This document shows, one piece after another, positions 1-6,034 of a stretch of DNA of 7,398 nt. The notes under the pieces were generated by a model that had not been told where the DNA came from, did no database searches, and saw nothing but the letters and a program-made list of their open reading frames with translations. This DNA comes from Thermoguttaceae bacterium (GTDB lineage Bacteria; Planctomycetota; Planctomycetia; Pirellulales; Thermoguttaceae), in NCBI GenBank assembly GCA_017549085.1, contig JAFYVO010000259.1:1-7398 (forward strand). Direction: 5' to 3'. The position numbers and the translations under genes are program-made. Every line of letters begins with the position of its first letter. Within the stretch, counting starts at the first letter, position 1.

Positions 1-1470
1 CGCGGCGAACGTTTCTTCGCCGAGGAGCGTCTTGCCGGAACCGGGGTTTTCTTGGTGCCCGGTCATCGCCGTGACGCGGTTGTCCAATACGACGAGCGTC
101 GCGCCGCCCTTATTATAGGCGACGTCGAGGAGACCCGTAATGCCGGAGTGGAAGAACGTCGAGTCGCCGACGATCCCGACGACCGGACGGTCGTTCTTGG
201 CGCGATCGATCCCGTGCGCGACGGTGAAGCCGCCCCCCATGCAGAGGACCGTGTCGATGCTCGAAAGAGGCGGCGCGACGCCTAAGGTGTAGCACCCGAT
301 GTCGCCGGAAACGACGACGTCGAATTTTTTCAGGGCGTGGAAGAAACCGCGGTGCGGGCAGCCCGGACACAAAACCGGCGGACGAGCCGGGAGGGCCGGG
401 AGCGTCGGAAGTTCGGCGGTCGGCGCGGGTTCGGCGGCTTGCTCGTCGAAGAGCGAAGCGGTCGCCGGGTTCACGACGAGTTGGGCGCGAACGGCTTTCA
501 GGACGTCGACGTCGAGCGCGCCGATGTTCGGAACGAGTTTTTCGTCGCCCAAACGCTTGCCGAACACGTTGATACCCAACGCTTTAATATGTTCTTCGAG
601 GAAGTCTTCCAGTTCTTCGACGACGATAACTTGGTCGACTTGCGCGGCAAATTCGCGAATCAGGCGATCCGGGAACGGGAAGAGCCAGCCGAGTTTCAGG
701 ACGTTCGCTTCCGGGAAAACTTCCTTGACGTATTGGTAAGCGGCGCCGGCGGTTACGATACCGACGCGACGGTCGCCGGACGCGTTCCATTCGATTCGGT
801 TCAGCGGCGAGTTCGACGCTTCCTCGGCGAGTTTTTCAAGGCGTTCTTCCAAGCGGACGCGCATTCCGCGAGCCCAAGCCGGGATCGGAACGAAGCGTTG
901 CGGGTCGCTTTTGAAGGACGGCGTTCGGTTCAGCGCGACCGGTTCGGCCAACTCGACGACGCCGCGCGAGTGGCTGACGGTCGTGTTCGAGCGCAAAATC
1001 GTCGGCGTCCCGAATTTTTCCGAAATTTCGCAAGCGGCCAAAACAAACGCTTTGGCTTCCGCCGCGTCGGCCGGTTCGAAGACCGGAACCTTCGCGAAAC
1101 GAGCGAAAAGGCGCGTGTCTTGTTCGTTTTGCGACGAGTTCATGCCGGGGTCGTCCGCGACGACCGCGACGAACCCGCCGACGCAACCGACGTAAGCGAG
1201 CGTCATCAACGGGTCGGCGGCGACGTTCAGACCGACGTGTTTCATCGTCGTCATCGCGCGAGCGCCGGTCGTCGAGGCGCCCGCGGCGGTCTCGAACGCG
1301 ACTTTTTCGTTCGGGGCCCACTCGGCGAACATCTTGTCGCCGTAAAGTTTGCCGATATTCTCTAAAATTTCCGTCGACGGCGTGCCGGGATAACCGGAAA
1401 CGACCGTTACGCCGGCTTCGAGTGCGCCGCGAGCGATCGCCTCGTTGCCCGAAAGGAGTTGTTTTGTCAT
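1..1470 (-). CDS. iorA: Indolepyruvate:ferredoxin oxidoreductase, alpha subunit (3' end outside window)
   Basis: The minus-strand frame is open from ATG at 1470 to the window edge, giving 490 codons; the gene continues past base 1. The enzyme oxidatively decarboxylates indolepyruvate and other aryl-pyruvates to aryl-acetyl-CoA, reducing ferredoxin, with thiamine diphosphate and Fe-S clusters, in the cytoplasm. Visible motifs are YPGTPSTEI (residues 27-35) and MKHVGLN (76-82) in the N-terminal pyruvate-binding domain. CPGCPHR (368-374) begins the TPP-binding domain, followed by GDSTFFHSG (435-443), N453 for TPP/Mg2+ binding, and DNRVTAMTGHQENP (463-476), which is typical of IorA. The family usually has roughly 100 more residues carrying a ferredoxin-like 2[4Fe-4S] domain, which would lie left of base 1. 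An iorB partner would be expected there too (inference). The start has no clear Shine-Dalgarno but fits the N-terminus of the family. The family assignment is firm. Confidence 0.96.
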   Translation of the reverse strand, partial: MTKQLLSGNEAIARGALEAGVTVVSGYPGTPSTEILENIGKLYGDKMFAEWAPNEKVAFETAAGASTTGARAMTTMKHVGLNVAADPLMTLAYVGCVGGFVAVVADDPGMNSSQNEQDTRLFARFAKVPVFEPADAAEAKAFVLAACEISEKFGTPTILRSNTTVSHSRGVVELAEPVALNRTPSFKSDPQRFVPIPAWARGMRVRLEERLEKLAEEASNSPLNRIEWNASGDRRVGIVTAGAAYQYVKEVFPEANVLKLGWLFPFPDRLIREFAAQVDQVIVVEELEDFLEEHIKALGINVFGKRLGDEKLVPNIGALDVDVLKAVRAQLVVNPATASLFDEQAAEPAPTAELPTLPALPARPPVLCPGCPHRGFFHALKKFDVVVSGDIGCYTLGVAPPLSSIDTVLCMGGGFTVAHGIDRAKNDRPVVGIVGDSTFFHSGITGLLDVAYNKGGATLVVLDNRVTAMTGHQENPGSGKTLLGEETFAA

Positions 1471-1488
1471 TTTTCGATTCCGAATTTT

Positions 1489-1503
1489 TTTTCGTTGAAC
1501 TCG
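1489..1503 (-). promoter_or_regulatory. 15-base leader motif upstream of iorA, shared with the gene at 7317
   Basis: On the minus strand this reads CGAGTTCAACGAAAA. It ends 18 bases before the iorA ATG. The identical 15 bases occur at 7283-7297 on the plus strand, 19 bases before the ATG at 7317. Neither a promoter role nor a translation role is proven. The fixed distance to the start codon suggests a ribosome-standby or translation-leader element, since iorA has no good Shine-Dalgarno. It could also be a chance match in A-rich leaders. Confidence 0.35.
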
Positions 1504-1581
1504 AACCGACGCGGAGTCGTCGGCCTTCGCGAGTGCGAAGAGACGAGCGGCGCCGCGTTCGCGCTCTTTCGCGTCCTAGTC

Positions 1582-1609
1582 ATTATACCGGAAAAACGTT
1601 TTTTTTCAA
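1582..1609 (-). promoter_or_regulatory. Sigma-70-type promoter for iorA
   Basis: On the minus strand, TTGAAA (1609-1604) is followed after 16 bases by a perfect TATAAT (1587-1582). Transcription would start near 1575, leaving a leader of about 105 bases before iorA. The leader contains a perfect 6-bp hairpin, CTTCGC-GAGT-GCGAAG, at 1525-1540, of unknown role. The call rests on consensus match and position only. Confidence 0.6.
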
Positions 1610-1759
1610 GCGGAGGCGCGGGTTTTGAAAGGCGTTAGTTTGGGCAGGTTAGGGAGAATAGCGAGGAAAAAAGGGCGCGTCGCCGGGCGTTTGTTTTGTT
1701 TAGTTTTGCTATTTTCTTTAAAGCGTTTCTTTGGTTTAAACGTGAAAAAAACGCCGAAT

Positions 1760-1789
1760 TTCCCAAAGCGCCTATCTTGCGGTTATATT
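1760..1789 (+). promoter_or_regulatory. Weak promoter candidate for the cysteine-rich gene
   Basis: TTCCCA (1760-1765), an 18-base spacer and TATATT (1784-1789) form the best sigma-70-like match upstream of the cysteine-rich gene. It lies at the transition from AT-rich to GC-rich DNA. It would give a leader of roughly 220 bases. The -35 matches only 4 of 6 consensus positions, so this is tentative. Confidence 0.25.
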
Positions 1790-2005
1790 GTCGACGTCCG
1801 AAAACGTTCGCGGCGTCGAGTCGTCGCGGCTCGGCGTTTGCGCTCGACCTGTCGGACGGTCGCCCTTGTTGTTAGGCGGTCGGCGGGTCGGCGCGTTTTC
1901 CCGTTTCGACGCGGCGTCGTTTTGGCGCGTCGGGGATTTTTTCGCTTCGCTCGTTTGAGATTTCGTTTAAGGAACGGAGCGGAGCGCGCTTAACTCTCGT
2001 TGAGA

Positions 2006-2010
2006 AAGGA
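2006..2010 (+). promoter_or_regulatory. Shine-Dalgarno that decides the start of the cysteine-rich gene
   Basis: AAGGA at 2006-2010 lies 7 bases before the ATG at 2018 and 4 bases before the ATG at 2015. This favours 2018 (or 2015) over the upstream in-frame TTG at 2000, which would place the Shine-Dalgarno inside the coding sequence. Confidence 0.6.
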
Positions 2011-2017
2011 AAGAATG

Positions 2018-2599
2018 ATGTTGAAGAAGTTTGCGTTTTCTTGGGTCGCCGCTTCCTTGGCTTTGGTTTTGGGCGCGAACGCTTGGGCGCAAGACGCGTC
2101 GTTGGATAAAACGGCCTCGGACGTCGCCGCTTACGAAGCCGCCGTCGCGCCGGAAAACGTTGGAATCGCCGAACGCGGCCCGTCTCCTTGCGGTTCGGTC
2201 GGCTGCAATCCTTGCGACGTCGTCTCTTGCGATCCTTGCGATACCGTTTGTTGCGACCCGTGTTCGACGATTAGTTGCGGCGTTTCTTGTTGCGATTGCG
2301 ATTACGGTTGTTTCCGCGGTTGCGGACGTCGCGCTCGTTGCGTTTCGTATTCCTGTTGCTCGCCGTGTTATTCGAGCTGCTGCCTGCCGAGTTACTCGAG
2401 TTGTTGCGATCCGTGCGGGATTGGGCGCGGTCGTCGCGGCGGTTGTTTCCGCGGTTTGGGGTGGCGCCGTTCGTCGTGCGTTCCGTATAGTTACGGCTAC
2501 AGCGGCGGTTGGGGCGGCTATACCTCTTGGGGCGCCTACAGCGGTTGGAATTCTTACAACGCTTGGAATTCGTTCGGCGGCGGTTGCGGTTGTTATTGA
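2018..2599 (+). CDS. Secreted cysteine-rich repeat protein, function unknown
   Basis: A 193-residue protein that I cannot assign to a named family. Residues 1-24 form a clear signal peptide: LKK, a hydrophobic core, then NAWA before Q25. The mature part begins with a short acidic/alanine stretch (25-50). From about residue 55 it holds 27 cysteines, first as four 8-residue repeats of the type C-[ND]-P-C-x-x-[VI]-x (55-86). CC-rich segments with YSSCC/SPC/DPC motifs follow, then a GRGRRGG basic patch. The tail is rich in Gly, Trp, Tyr and Ser (about 160-187) and ends GGGCGCY. There is no lipobox, membrane helix or catalytic motif. It is most likely an exported structural or disulfide-crosslinked envelope protein, or a metal-binding one. 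Planctomycete walls have been described as rich in cysteine-containing protein, which fits (inference). It appears monocistronic, convergent with tRNA-Cys, with a terminator downstream. The signal peptide, Shine-Dalgarno and repeat register support it as a real gene. Confidence 0.82.
   Translation: MLKKFAFSWVAASLALVLGANAWAQDASLDKTASDVAAYEAAVAPENVGIAERGPSPCGSVGCNPCDVVSCDPCDTVCCDPCSTISCGVSCCDCDYGCFRGCGRRARCVSYSCCSPCYSSCCLPSYSSCCDPCGIGRGRRGGCFRGLGWRRSSCVPYSYGYSGGWGGYTSWGAYSGWNSYNAWNSFGGGCGCY
2180..2275 (+). repeat. Four tandem 24-base (8-codon) repeats coding CxPC units
   Basis: Units lie at 2180-2203, 2204-2227, 2228-2251 and 2252-2275, encoding PSPCGSVG, CNPCDVVS, CDPCDTVC and CDPCSTIS. The period is exactly 8 codons. 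Synonymous differences between units (CCT/CCG, TGC/TGT, GAT/GAC) show the repeat has been kept at protein level rather than being a recent DNA duplication. Confidence 0.75.
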
Positions 2600-2669
2600 C
2601 GCGCCGAGCGGTCGACTTGGAAGAATCGCTTTACAGCGTTTAAGTCTTGAAAGAAGCGCGCCTTGTTGA

Positions 2670-2741
2670 ACGGCGTCGCGAAATGAAATCGAAACTTGCC
2701 GCTTGAAACGCGACGCCGTCGAGAACGCGCGTCGCGTTTTT
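2670..2741 (+). terminator. Terminator region of the cysteine-rich gene
   Basis: A perfect 11-bp inverted repeat (2670-2680 with 2709-2719, 28-base loop) is followed by a tight hairpin, AACGCG-CGT-CGCGTT (2724-2738). The hairpin runs into TTTTT (2737-2741) and a second T-run. The short hairpin with T-run is the likely intrinsic terminator on the plus strand. The larger inverted repeat may stabilise the 3' end. Confidence 0.55.
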
Positions 2742-2780
2742 GCGTTTTGCGTCGGACGCGGAAAAGGCGAAAACAAGAAA

Positions 2781-2811
2781 TAAAAAAAGCCGACGCTTGA
2801 AAACGTCGGCT
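2781..2811 (-). terminator. Intrinsic terminator of tRNA-Cys
   Basis: Read on the minus strand, AGCCGACG (2811-2804), an 8-base loop and CGTCGGCT (2795-2788) form a perfect 8-bp stem. It runs directly into a 7-T tract (2788-2782). It begins only 7 bases after the 3' end of the tRNA, so it should end that transcript. It faces the plus-strand terminator at 2724-2741, insulating the two convergent genes. Confidence 0.85.
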
Positions 2812-2818
2812 CTCGAAG

Positions 2819-2891
2819 AGGCGTCGACCGGATTCGAACCGGTAAATGACGGATTTGCAATCCGTTGCCTTAGCCGTTTGGCTACGACGCC
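2819..2891 (-). tRNA. tRNA-Cys (anticodon GCA)
   Basis: A 73-base minus-strand tRNA. The acceptor stem GGCGTCG (2891-2885) pairs perfectly with CGACGCC (2826-2820), with U73 as discriminator, as in bacterial tRNA-Cys. The anticodon arm ACGGA-TTGCAAA-TCCGT has anticodon GCA. The T arm is ACCGG-TTCGAAT-CCGGT, and the D arm reads GCC...GGC. CCA is not encoded (the next bases are CTT), so it must be added after transcription. It has its own promoter and terminator. No integrase or duplicated 3' end was seen nearby, so there is no sign of an integration site. Confidence 0.97.
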
Positions 2892-2909
2892 TTAACTGTT
2901 ACGCTCACT

Positions 2910-2966
2910 ATCATACCCTAAAAAACGAATCGCGCAAGGGGCTTTTTTAAATTTTTTTCTTTTTTT
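2910..2966 (-). promoter_or_regulatory. tRNA-Cys promoter with A-tract UP-like element
   Basis: On the minus strand, TTGCGC (2937-2932), a 16-base spacer and TATGAT (2915-2910) place the transcription start near 2903, about 12 bases before the mature tRNA. Immediately upstream (2966-2943) the minus strand is almost pure A/T, with A7, A7 and A6 runs. This is where an alpha-CTD-binding UP element sits in stable-RNA promoters. The promoter match is good; the UP role is inferred from position. Confidence 0.65.
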
Positions 2967-3012
2967 GGCGAGCGGCGGCGAAAAACGGAACGGCGCGTCG
3001 CGTTTTAGGCTG

Positions 3013-3522
3013 TTATTCGGCGGAAACGCCGCGCATCTTTTGGCGCACCGCCTCGACGACGCAAGGGGGCAAAAACGGACGCAACGGCGCTTCTTCCCCC
3101 GCGCCCGCGATTTCTTTGATTAACGTGCTGGATACGTGCGCGAGTTCGCCGTCGGCGATGAGGAAGAGCGTTTCGACTTCCGGTTCGAGTTGGCGGTTCG
3201 CCATCATTAACGTCAACTCGGCGGGGAGGTCGGTGATCGGGCGAACGCCGCGAACGACGACGCGAGCGCCGACTTCCTTCGCGAAACGCACCGTTAAGCC
3301 TTCGTAAGTGCGCGTTTCGACGTTCGGGAGCCCTTCGGTCGAGCGGCGGATGAGTTCGCAACGCTCTTCCGGAGTGAACCAAGGCGCCTTTTGCGAATTG
3401 ACTCCGACCGCGACGATTAAACGGTCGAAGAGGCGGCTGGCGCGCTCGATAACGTTGAGGTGCCCGAGCGTGATCGGGTCAAAGGAACCGGGATAAACGG
3501 CGACGCGCGGGTTGGATTGCAT
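3013..3522 (-). CDS. coaD: Phosphopantetheine adenylyltransferase
   Basis: The 169-residue protein matches the usual CoaD length of about 160-170. The enzyme transfers AMP from ATP to 4'-phosphopantetheine to make dephospho-CoA, the penultimate step of coenzyme A synthesis, in the cytoplasm. The nucleotidyltransferase motif is YPGSFDPITLGH (residues 10-21), with the TxGH-type histidine. Also present are VVRGVRPITD near residue 90, the ANRQLEPEVETLFL segment, and HVSSTLIKEIA near 130, equivalent to the ISSSLVKE motif of other CoaDs. The common DFEYE segment reads DLPAE here, a mild variation. The ATG at 3522 is preceded by AGGAG (3533-3529) at 6 bases. The gene stands alone between the tRNA and the divergent HlyD operon. 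I see no convincing intrinsic terminator in the 121 bases before the tRNA. Confidence 0.96.
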   Translation of the reverse strand: MQSNPRVAVYPGSFDPITLGHLNVIERASRLFDRLIVAVGVNSQKAPWFTPEERCELIRRSTEGLPNVETRTYEGLTVRFAKEVGARVVVRGVRPITDLPAELTLMMANRQLEPEVETLFLIADGELAHVSSTLIKEIAGAGEEAPLRPFLPPCVVEAVRQKMRGVSAE

Positions 3523-3578
3523 CGAACGCTCCTAGGACGTCGAAAGGAAATAGGGGAAATAAGGGAAAACGGACGGGC

Positions 3579-3606
3579 TTGGCGTTTGCCGTCGAACGCG
3601 TATAAT
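3579..3606 (+). promoter_or_regulatory. Candidate promoter toward the HlyD operon
   Basis: TTGGCG (3579-3584), a 16-base spacer and a perfect TATAAT (3601-3606) point rightward. Transcription would start near 3613 and leave a leader of about 300 bases before the ATG at 3911. No better promoter was seen closer to the gene. A promoter inside the leader is not excluded. Confidence 0.4.
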
Positions 3607-3637
3607 CGAACTATCGAGCGCGTTTGAGCGCGACGGC
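3588..3637. repeat. Inverted repeat spanning the promoter region between coaD and the HlyD operon
   Basis: GCCGTCG (3588-3594) pairs with CGACGGC (3631-3637), and three further base pairs form after a 2-base bulge. The rightward TATAAT lies inside the loop, and a T7 run (3639-3645) follows the right arm. It could be an RNA hairpin in the coaD leader, an operator, or a long-loop plus-strand terminator. Which one cannot be decided from sequence. Confidence 0.4.
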
Positions 3638-3910
3638 GTTTTTTTATTATATCCAAATTGCGAATTTTCCCAAGGGGAGGCGCTTTTTCGACGCGTCTTG
3701 ACGGTAATGTCGCGCAATATGAAAACAGGACGGGAACTTGCGCGCGGGCGACGCGTCCAAACGTTGGGCGTTTTAGAAAATTTTACCGAAAAACAATCGA
3801 GTCGGTTCCGTAATTTGCCGATAACGACGAAGACGCTGCGGAGAACGCGAACTTCGGAGCGCCCCTTTTGCAACGGCTTAGCGGCCCCGACTGATTTTTG
3901 AGCGAGAAAA
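3607..3910. other. Leader/intergenic region before the GAF-HlyD gene
   Basis: About 300 bases without a convincing gene. The short frame 3698-3901 translates to basic, unstructured sequence and shows no Shine-Dalgarno. The stretch holds the minus-strand coaD promoter and AT-rich patches near 3715-3725 and 3770-3800. Only short, weak inverted repeats are visible (GGACG 3728-3732 with CGTCC 3754-3758). It is presumably the 5' untranslated leader of the operon. Confidence 0.45.
3646..3673 (-). promoter_or_regulatory. Candidate promoter for coaD
   Basis: On the minus strand, TTGGGA (3673-3668), a 16-base spacer and a perfect TATAAT (3651-3646) would start transcription near 3639. The coaD leader would be about 117 bases. 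The start lies downstream of the opposing promoter's start (near 3613), so the two transcripts would overlap at their 5' ends. Confidence 0.45.
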
Positions 3911-5968
3911 ATGAGTTCCGAACAGCGTTACGATTCGAGTTTGTTGGAGCAAACGAAGCGGCAGATCCGCGTTCTTGTCAACGAAATTGCGGAAATTTCG
4001 CGTTCCAGCGCGTCGCCCGAAGAATTTCAAGCCGAATTTTTGCCCCGCGTCGTAACGGCGTTGGGCGCGGTCGGCGGCGCTTTTTGGTCGGCGGACGAGA
4101 CCGGGCGGCTGTCGCTCGGGTATCAGGTCAACTTGCAGGAAGCGAAACTGCACGAGGACGAAGAGGCGAACAAAAAGCACTCGGCGTTCCTGTACAACGC
4201 GTTGCGCTCGACCGAAACCGATATGATCGTTCCGCCGCATTCCGGGGGCGAGGGCGCGAACGACGGCGGCAACCCGACCGACTTTCTCGTAGTCGTCGGC
4301 GTCGTCGCGACGGAGTTGGAGCGCGTCGGGATCGTCGAAATCTTCCAACGTCCGGACTCGAACCCCGCCGCTCAAAAGGGGTATCTGCAGTTCGTGCGTC
4401 AGGTAACCCGGTACGCGGCCGACTTTTATAAAAATCGCCAACTGAAAAATTTCAGCGACCGTCAAAATCTTTGGACGCAGCTCGAAGATTTTACGCGCAA
4501 TATTCATAAAACGCTCGACTTTAAGGAAACCGTTTACACCGTCGCGAACGAAGGGCGCCGTTTGATCGAGTGCGACCGCGTCTCCATCGCGATTTGCCGC
4601 GGTCGCCAAGCCCGCGTCGAAGCGGTTTCCGGGCAAGATATGGTCGACAAACGCTCCGAAACGGCGCGTCTTCTCGGCGACTTGGCGACCGCGGTCGTCG
4701 CGGCGAACGAACCGATCGTCTATACCGGCGACTCGTCGCAACTGGCGCCGCAGGTCGAGACGGCGATCGAGGAATACGTCGACGCGTCGCATACGAAGGC
4801 GATCGCCGTTTACCCGTTGATTCCGCGTCGAATCGACGAAAACGACGCCGACGAAACGGAGCGGGACAAAAAAATCGTCGATCCGCCGTTTGGCGCGTTG
4901 ATCGTCGAACAGATCGAAAACGCTCGCGTCTCGGAACATACGATGAAGCGCGTCGAGATCGTCGTCGAACACGCTCGCGTCGCGATCGGCAACTCGCTCG
5001 AACACAACTCGATTTTCCTCGGCCGGCTTTGGCGAACGATCGGCAAGTCGAAGGCGTTGGTCGCTGCGCGGAACCTGCCGAAGACGGTTTCGATTTCGGC
5101 GGCGGTCTTGGCGTTGATTTTGGCGCTGATTTTGGTTCCTTGGAACTTTAATATGCACTGCGACGGAACGCTCCAGCCGCTCGTGCGTCATAATATTTTC
5201 GCTCGTGAAGCGGGGAAAGTCGACAAAGTCGAGGTCAAACACGGGCAGAGCGTTAAAGCGGGCGACGTGTTGTTGGTCTTGTCGAACAACGAGCTGGAAG
5301 CCGAATGGCAAAAGACCGACGGCGAATTGAACGAAACGCGCAAACAAATCCTCGCGCTGAAAGAAGCGAGTTACCAAGCGAAAGACGCGGAACGGATTCG
5401 CGTCGCCGGGCAGTTGGCGCAATACGTCGAACGCGAACGAACGTTGTTGTTGCAACAAAAGATTTTGAACGCTCGCCGCGCCGATTTGGTCGTCCGCTCT
5501 CCCATCGACGGGACGGTGATGACGTTCGATTTGGAGAATAAGCTCCGCAGTCGACCGGTGCAGCCGGGGCAAATTTTGCTCGAAGTCGCGAAACCGGAGG
5601 AGGGGTTGATCCTCGAGCTGCAAATGCCGGAAAAACGGATGGGACACATCGACGGTTACTTCCGCAAACTGCGCGAAAACGACCCGGAAGCCGCGTTGAC
5701 CGCGAAGTTCGTGATGATGGTCGATCCGTCGAAAAATTACGGCGCGACCGTCGTCGAGGAACACGACCGCGCCGAAAATCGCGGCACGGAGGAAACGACC
5801 GTGCAAATGCGAGCGGAAATCGACGATCCGGAGTCGCTTCCGGAGGGGACGCGCGCCGGGGCCGGCGTTTCGGCGAAGGTTTATTGCGGCAAACGTCCGC
5901 TCGGGTACGTCTGCTTTAACGAATTGGTCGCGTTCCTGCAAAAAACGGTCCTTTTCTGGTTCGAGTAA
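3911..5968 (+). CDS. GAF-domain protein fused to membrane-anchored HlyD-type adaptor
   Basis: A 685-residue protein. Residues about 25-170 look like a divergent GAF-type fold. Residues about 200-360 are a better GAF domain (LDFKETVYTVANEGRRLIEC, then PFGALIVEQI), carrying an acidic insert near 306-325. A single hydrophobic helix at 391-411 (SISAAVLALILALILVPW) is followed by an HlyD/biotinyl-lipoyl adaptor. The lipoyl first half is at about 425-460 (GKVDKVEVKHGQSVKAGDVL), a short coiled-coil hairpin at 461-522, the lipoyl second half at 523-560 (VVRSPIDGTVM, VQPGQILLEV) and beta domains to about 660. A hydrophobic C-terminal tail covers 666-685. The GAF part should be cytoplasmic and the adaptor periplasmic. 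The ligand is unknown. It leads a three-gene set, with 66 bases to the next start. The ATG at 3911 has only a weak upstream purine stretch. The frame avoids TTA, CTA and TCA codons. The adaptor assignment is solid; the first GAF is tentative. Confidence 0.85.
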   Translation: MSSEQRYDSSLLEQTKRQIRVLVNEIAEISRSSASPEEFQAEFLPRVVTALGAVGGAFWSADETGRLSLGYQVNLQEAKLHEDEEANKKHSAFLYNALRSTETDMIVPPHSGGEGANDGGNPTDFLVVVGVVATELERVGIVEIFQRPDSNPAAQKGYLQFVRQVTRYAADFYKNRQLKNFSDRQNLWTQLEDFTRNIHKTLDFKETVYTVANEGRRLIECDRVSIAICRGRQARVEAVSGQDMVDKRSETARLLGDLATAVVAANEPIVYTGDSSQLAPQVETAIEEYVDASHTKAIAVYPLIPRRIDENDADETERDKKIVDPPFGALIVEQIENARVSEHTMKRVEIVVEHARVAIGNSLEHNSIFLGRLWRTIGKSKALVAARNLPKTVSISAAVLALILALILVPWNFNMHCDGTLQPLVRHNIFAREAGKVDKVEVKHGQSVKAGDVLLVLSNNELEAEWQKTDGELNETRKQILALKEASYQAKDAERIRVAGQLAQYVERERTLLLQQKILNARRADLVVRSPIDGTVMTFDLENKLRSRPVQPGQILLEVAKPEEGLILELQMPEKRMGHIDGYFRKLRENDPEAALTAKFVMMVDPSKNYGATVVEEHDRAENRGTEETTVQMRAEIDDPESLPEGTRAGAGVSAKVYCGKRPLGYVCFNELVAFLQKTVLFWFE

Positions 5969-5989
5969 AACGAATAAAGACAAGCGTTG

Positions 5990-6001
5990 AAATTTAACGA
6001 G
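5990..6001 (+). repeat. 12-base repeat in operon gap, copy 1
   Basis: AAATTTAACGAG lies 33 bases before the ATG at 6035. The same 12 bases recur at 7275-7286, 30 bases before the next gene's ATG. The bases after it (ATAAACGACAAA) also resemble those of the second copy (TTCAACGAAAAG). Confidence 0.5.
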
Positions 6002-6034
6002 ATAAACGACAAACGTCGGGAGAAGACGGCGAAA

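Larger units (their letters stand above)
1610..2017. other. Intergenic region between divergent iorA and the cysteine-rich gene
   Basis: About 400 bases lie between the iorA promoter and the start of the cysteine-rich gene. I see no convincing gene. The open frames here (for example 1625-1993) translate to arginine-rich, low-complexity sequence without a plausible start. The left half (1680-1765) is AT-rich for this genome. The right half (1800-1990) is CG-rich and would form the 5' leader of the cysteine-rich gene. No recognised riboswitch or RNA family was seen by eye. Confidence 0.5.

Noticed and set aside
337..1365. A 342-codon plus-strand open frame opposite iorA
   Set aside because: It is the in-register shadow of iorA, whose TPP and IorA motifs are unmistakable. 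The shadow translation is Arg/Asp/Phe-rich and lacks domains.
1625..1993. A 122-codon plus-strand frame upstream of the cysteine-rich gene
   Set aside because: It has a TTG start without Shine-Dalgarno, overlaps the likely promoter region, and encodes Arg-rich sequence that reflects CG-rich noncoding DNA.
2031..2669. A 212-codon plus-strand frame overlapping the cysteine-rich gene
   Set aside because: The competing frame at 2018 has a Shine-Dalgarno, a textbook signal peptide, and 8-codon repeats in register. This frame has none of these.
1967..2860. A 297-codon minus-strand open frame
   Set aside because: It runs through the tRNA-Cys gene, both terminators and the antisense of the cysteine-rich gene. 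Its translation is low-complexity Ala/Arg/Thr.
2819..2891. tRNA-Cys as an integration (att) site
   Set aside because: No integrase, no direct repeat of the tRNA 3' end and no change in base composition was seen on either side.
3017..3030. CGGCG-GAAA-CGCCG hairpin at the end of coaD, considered as a terminator
   Set aside because: It lies in the last codons of coaD, has only a 5-bp stem and is not followed by a T-run on the minus strand.
3698..3901. A 67-codon frame just before the GAF-HlyD gene, considered as a leader peptide
   Set aside because: There is no Shine-Dalgarno, no signal peptide and no runs of a regulatory amino acid. The composition is generic and basic.
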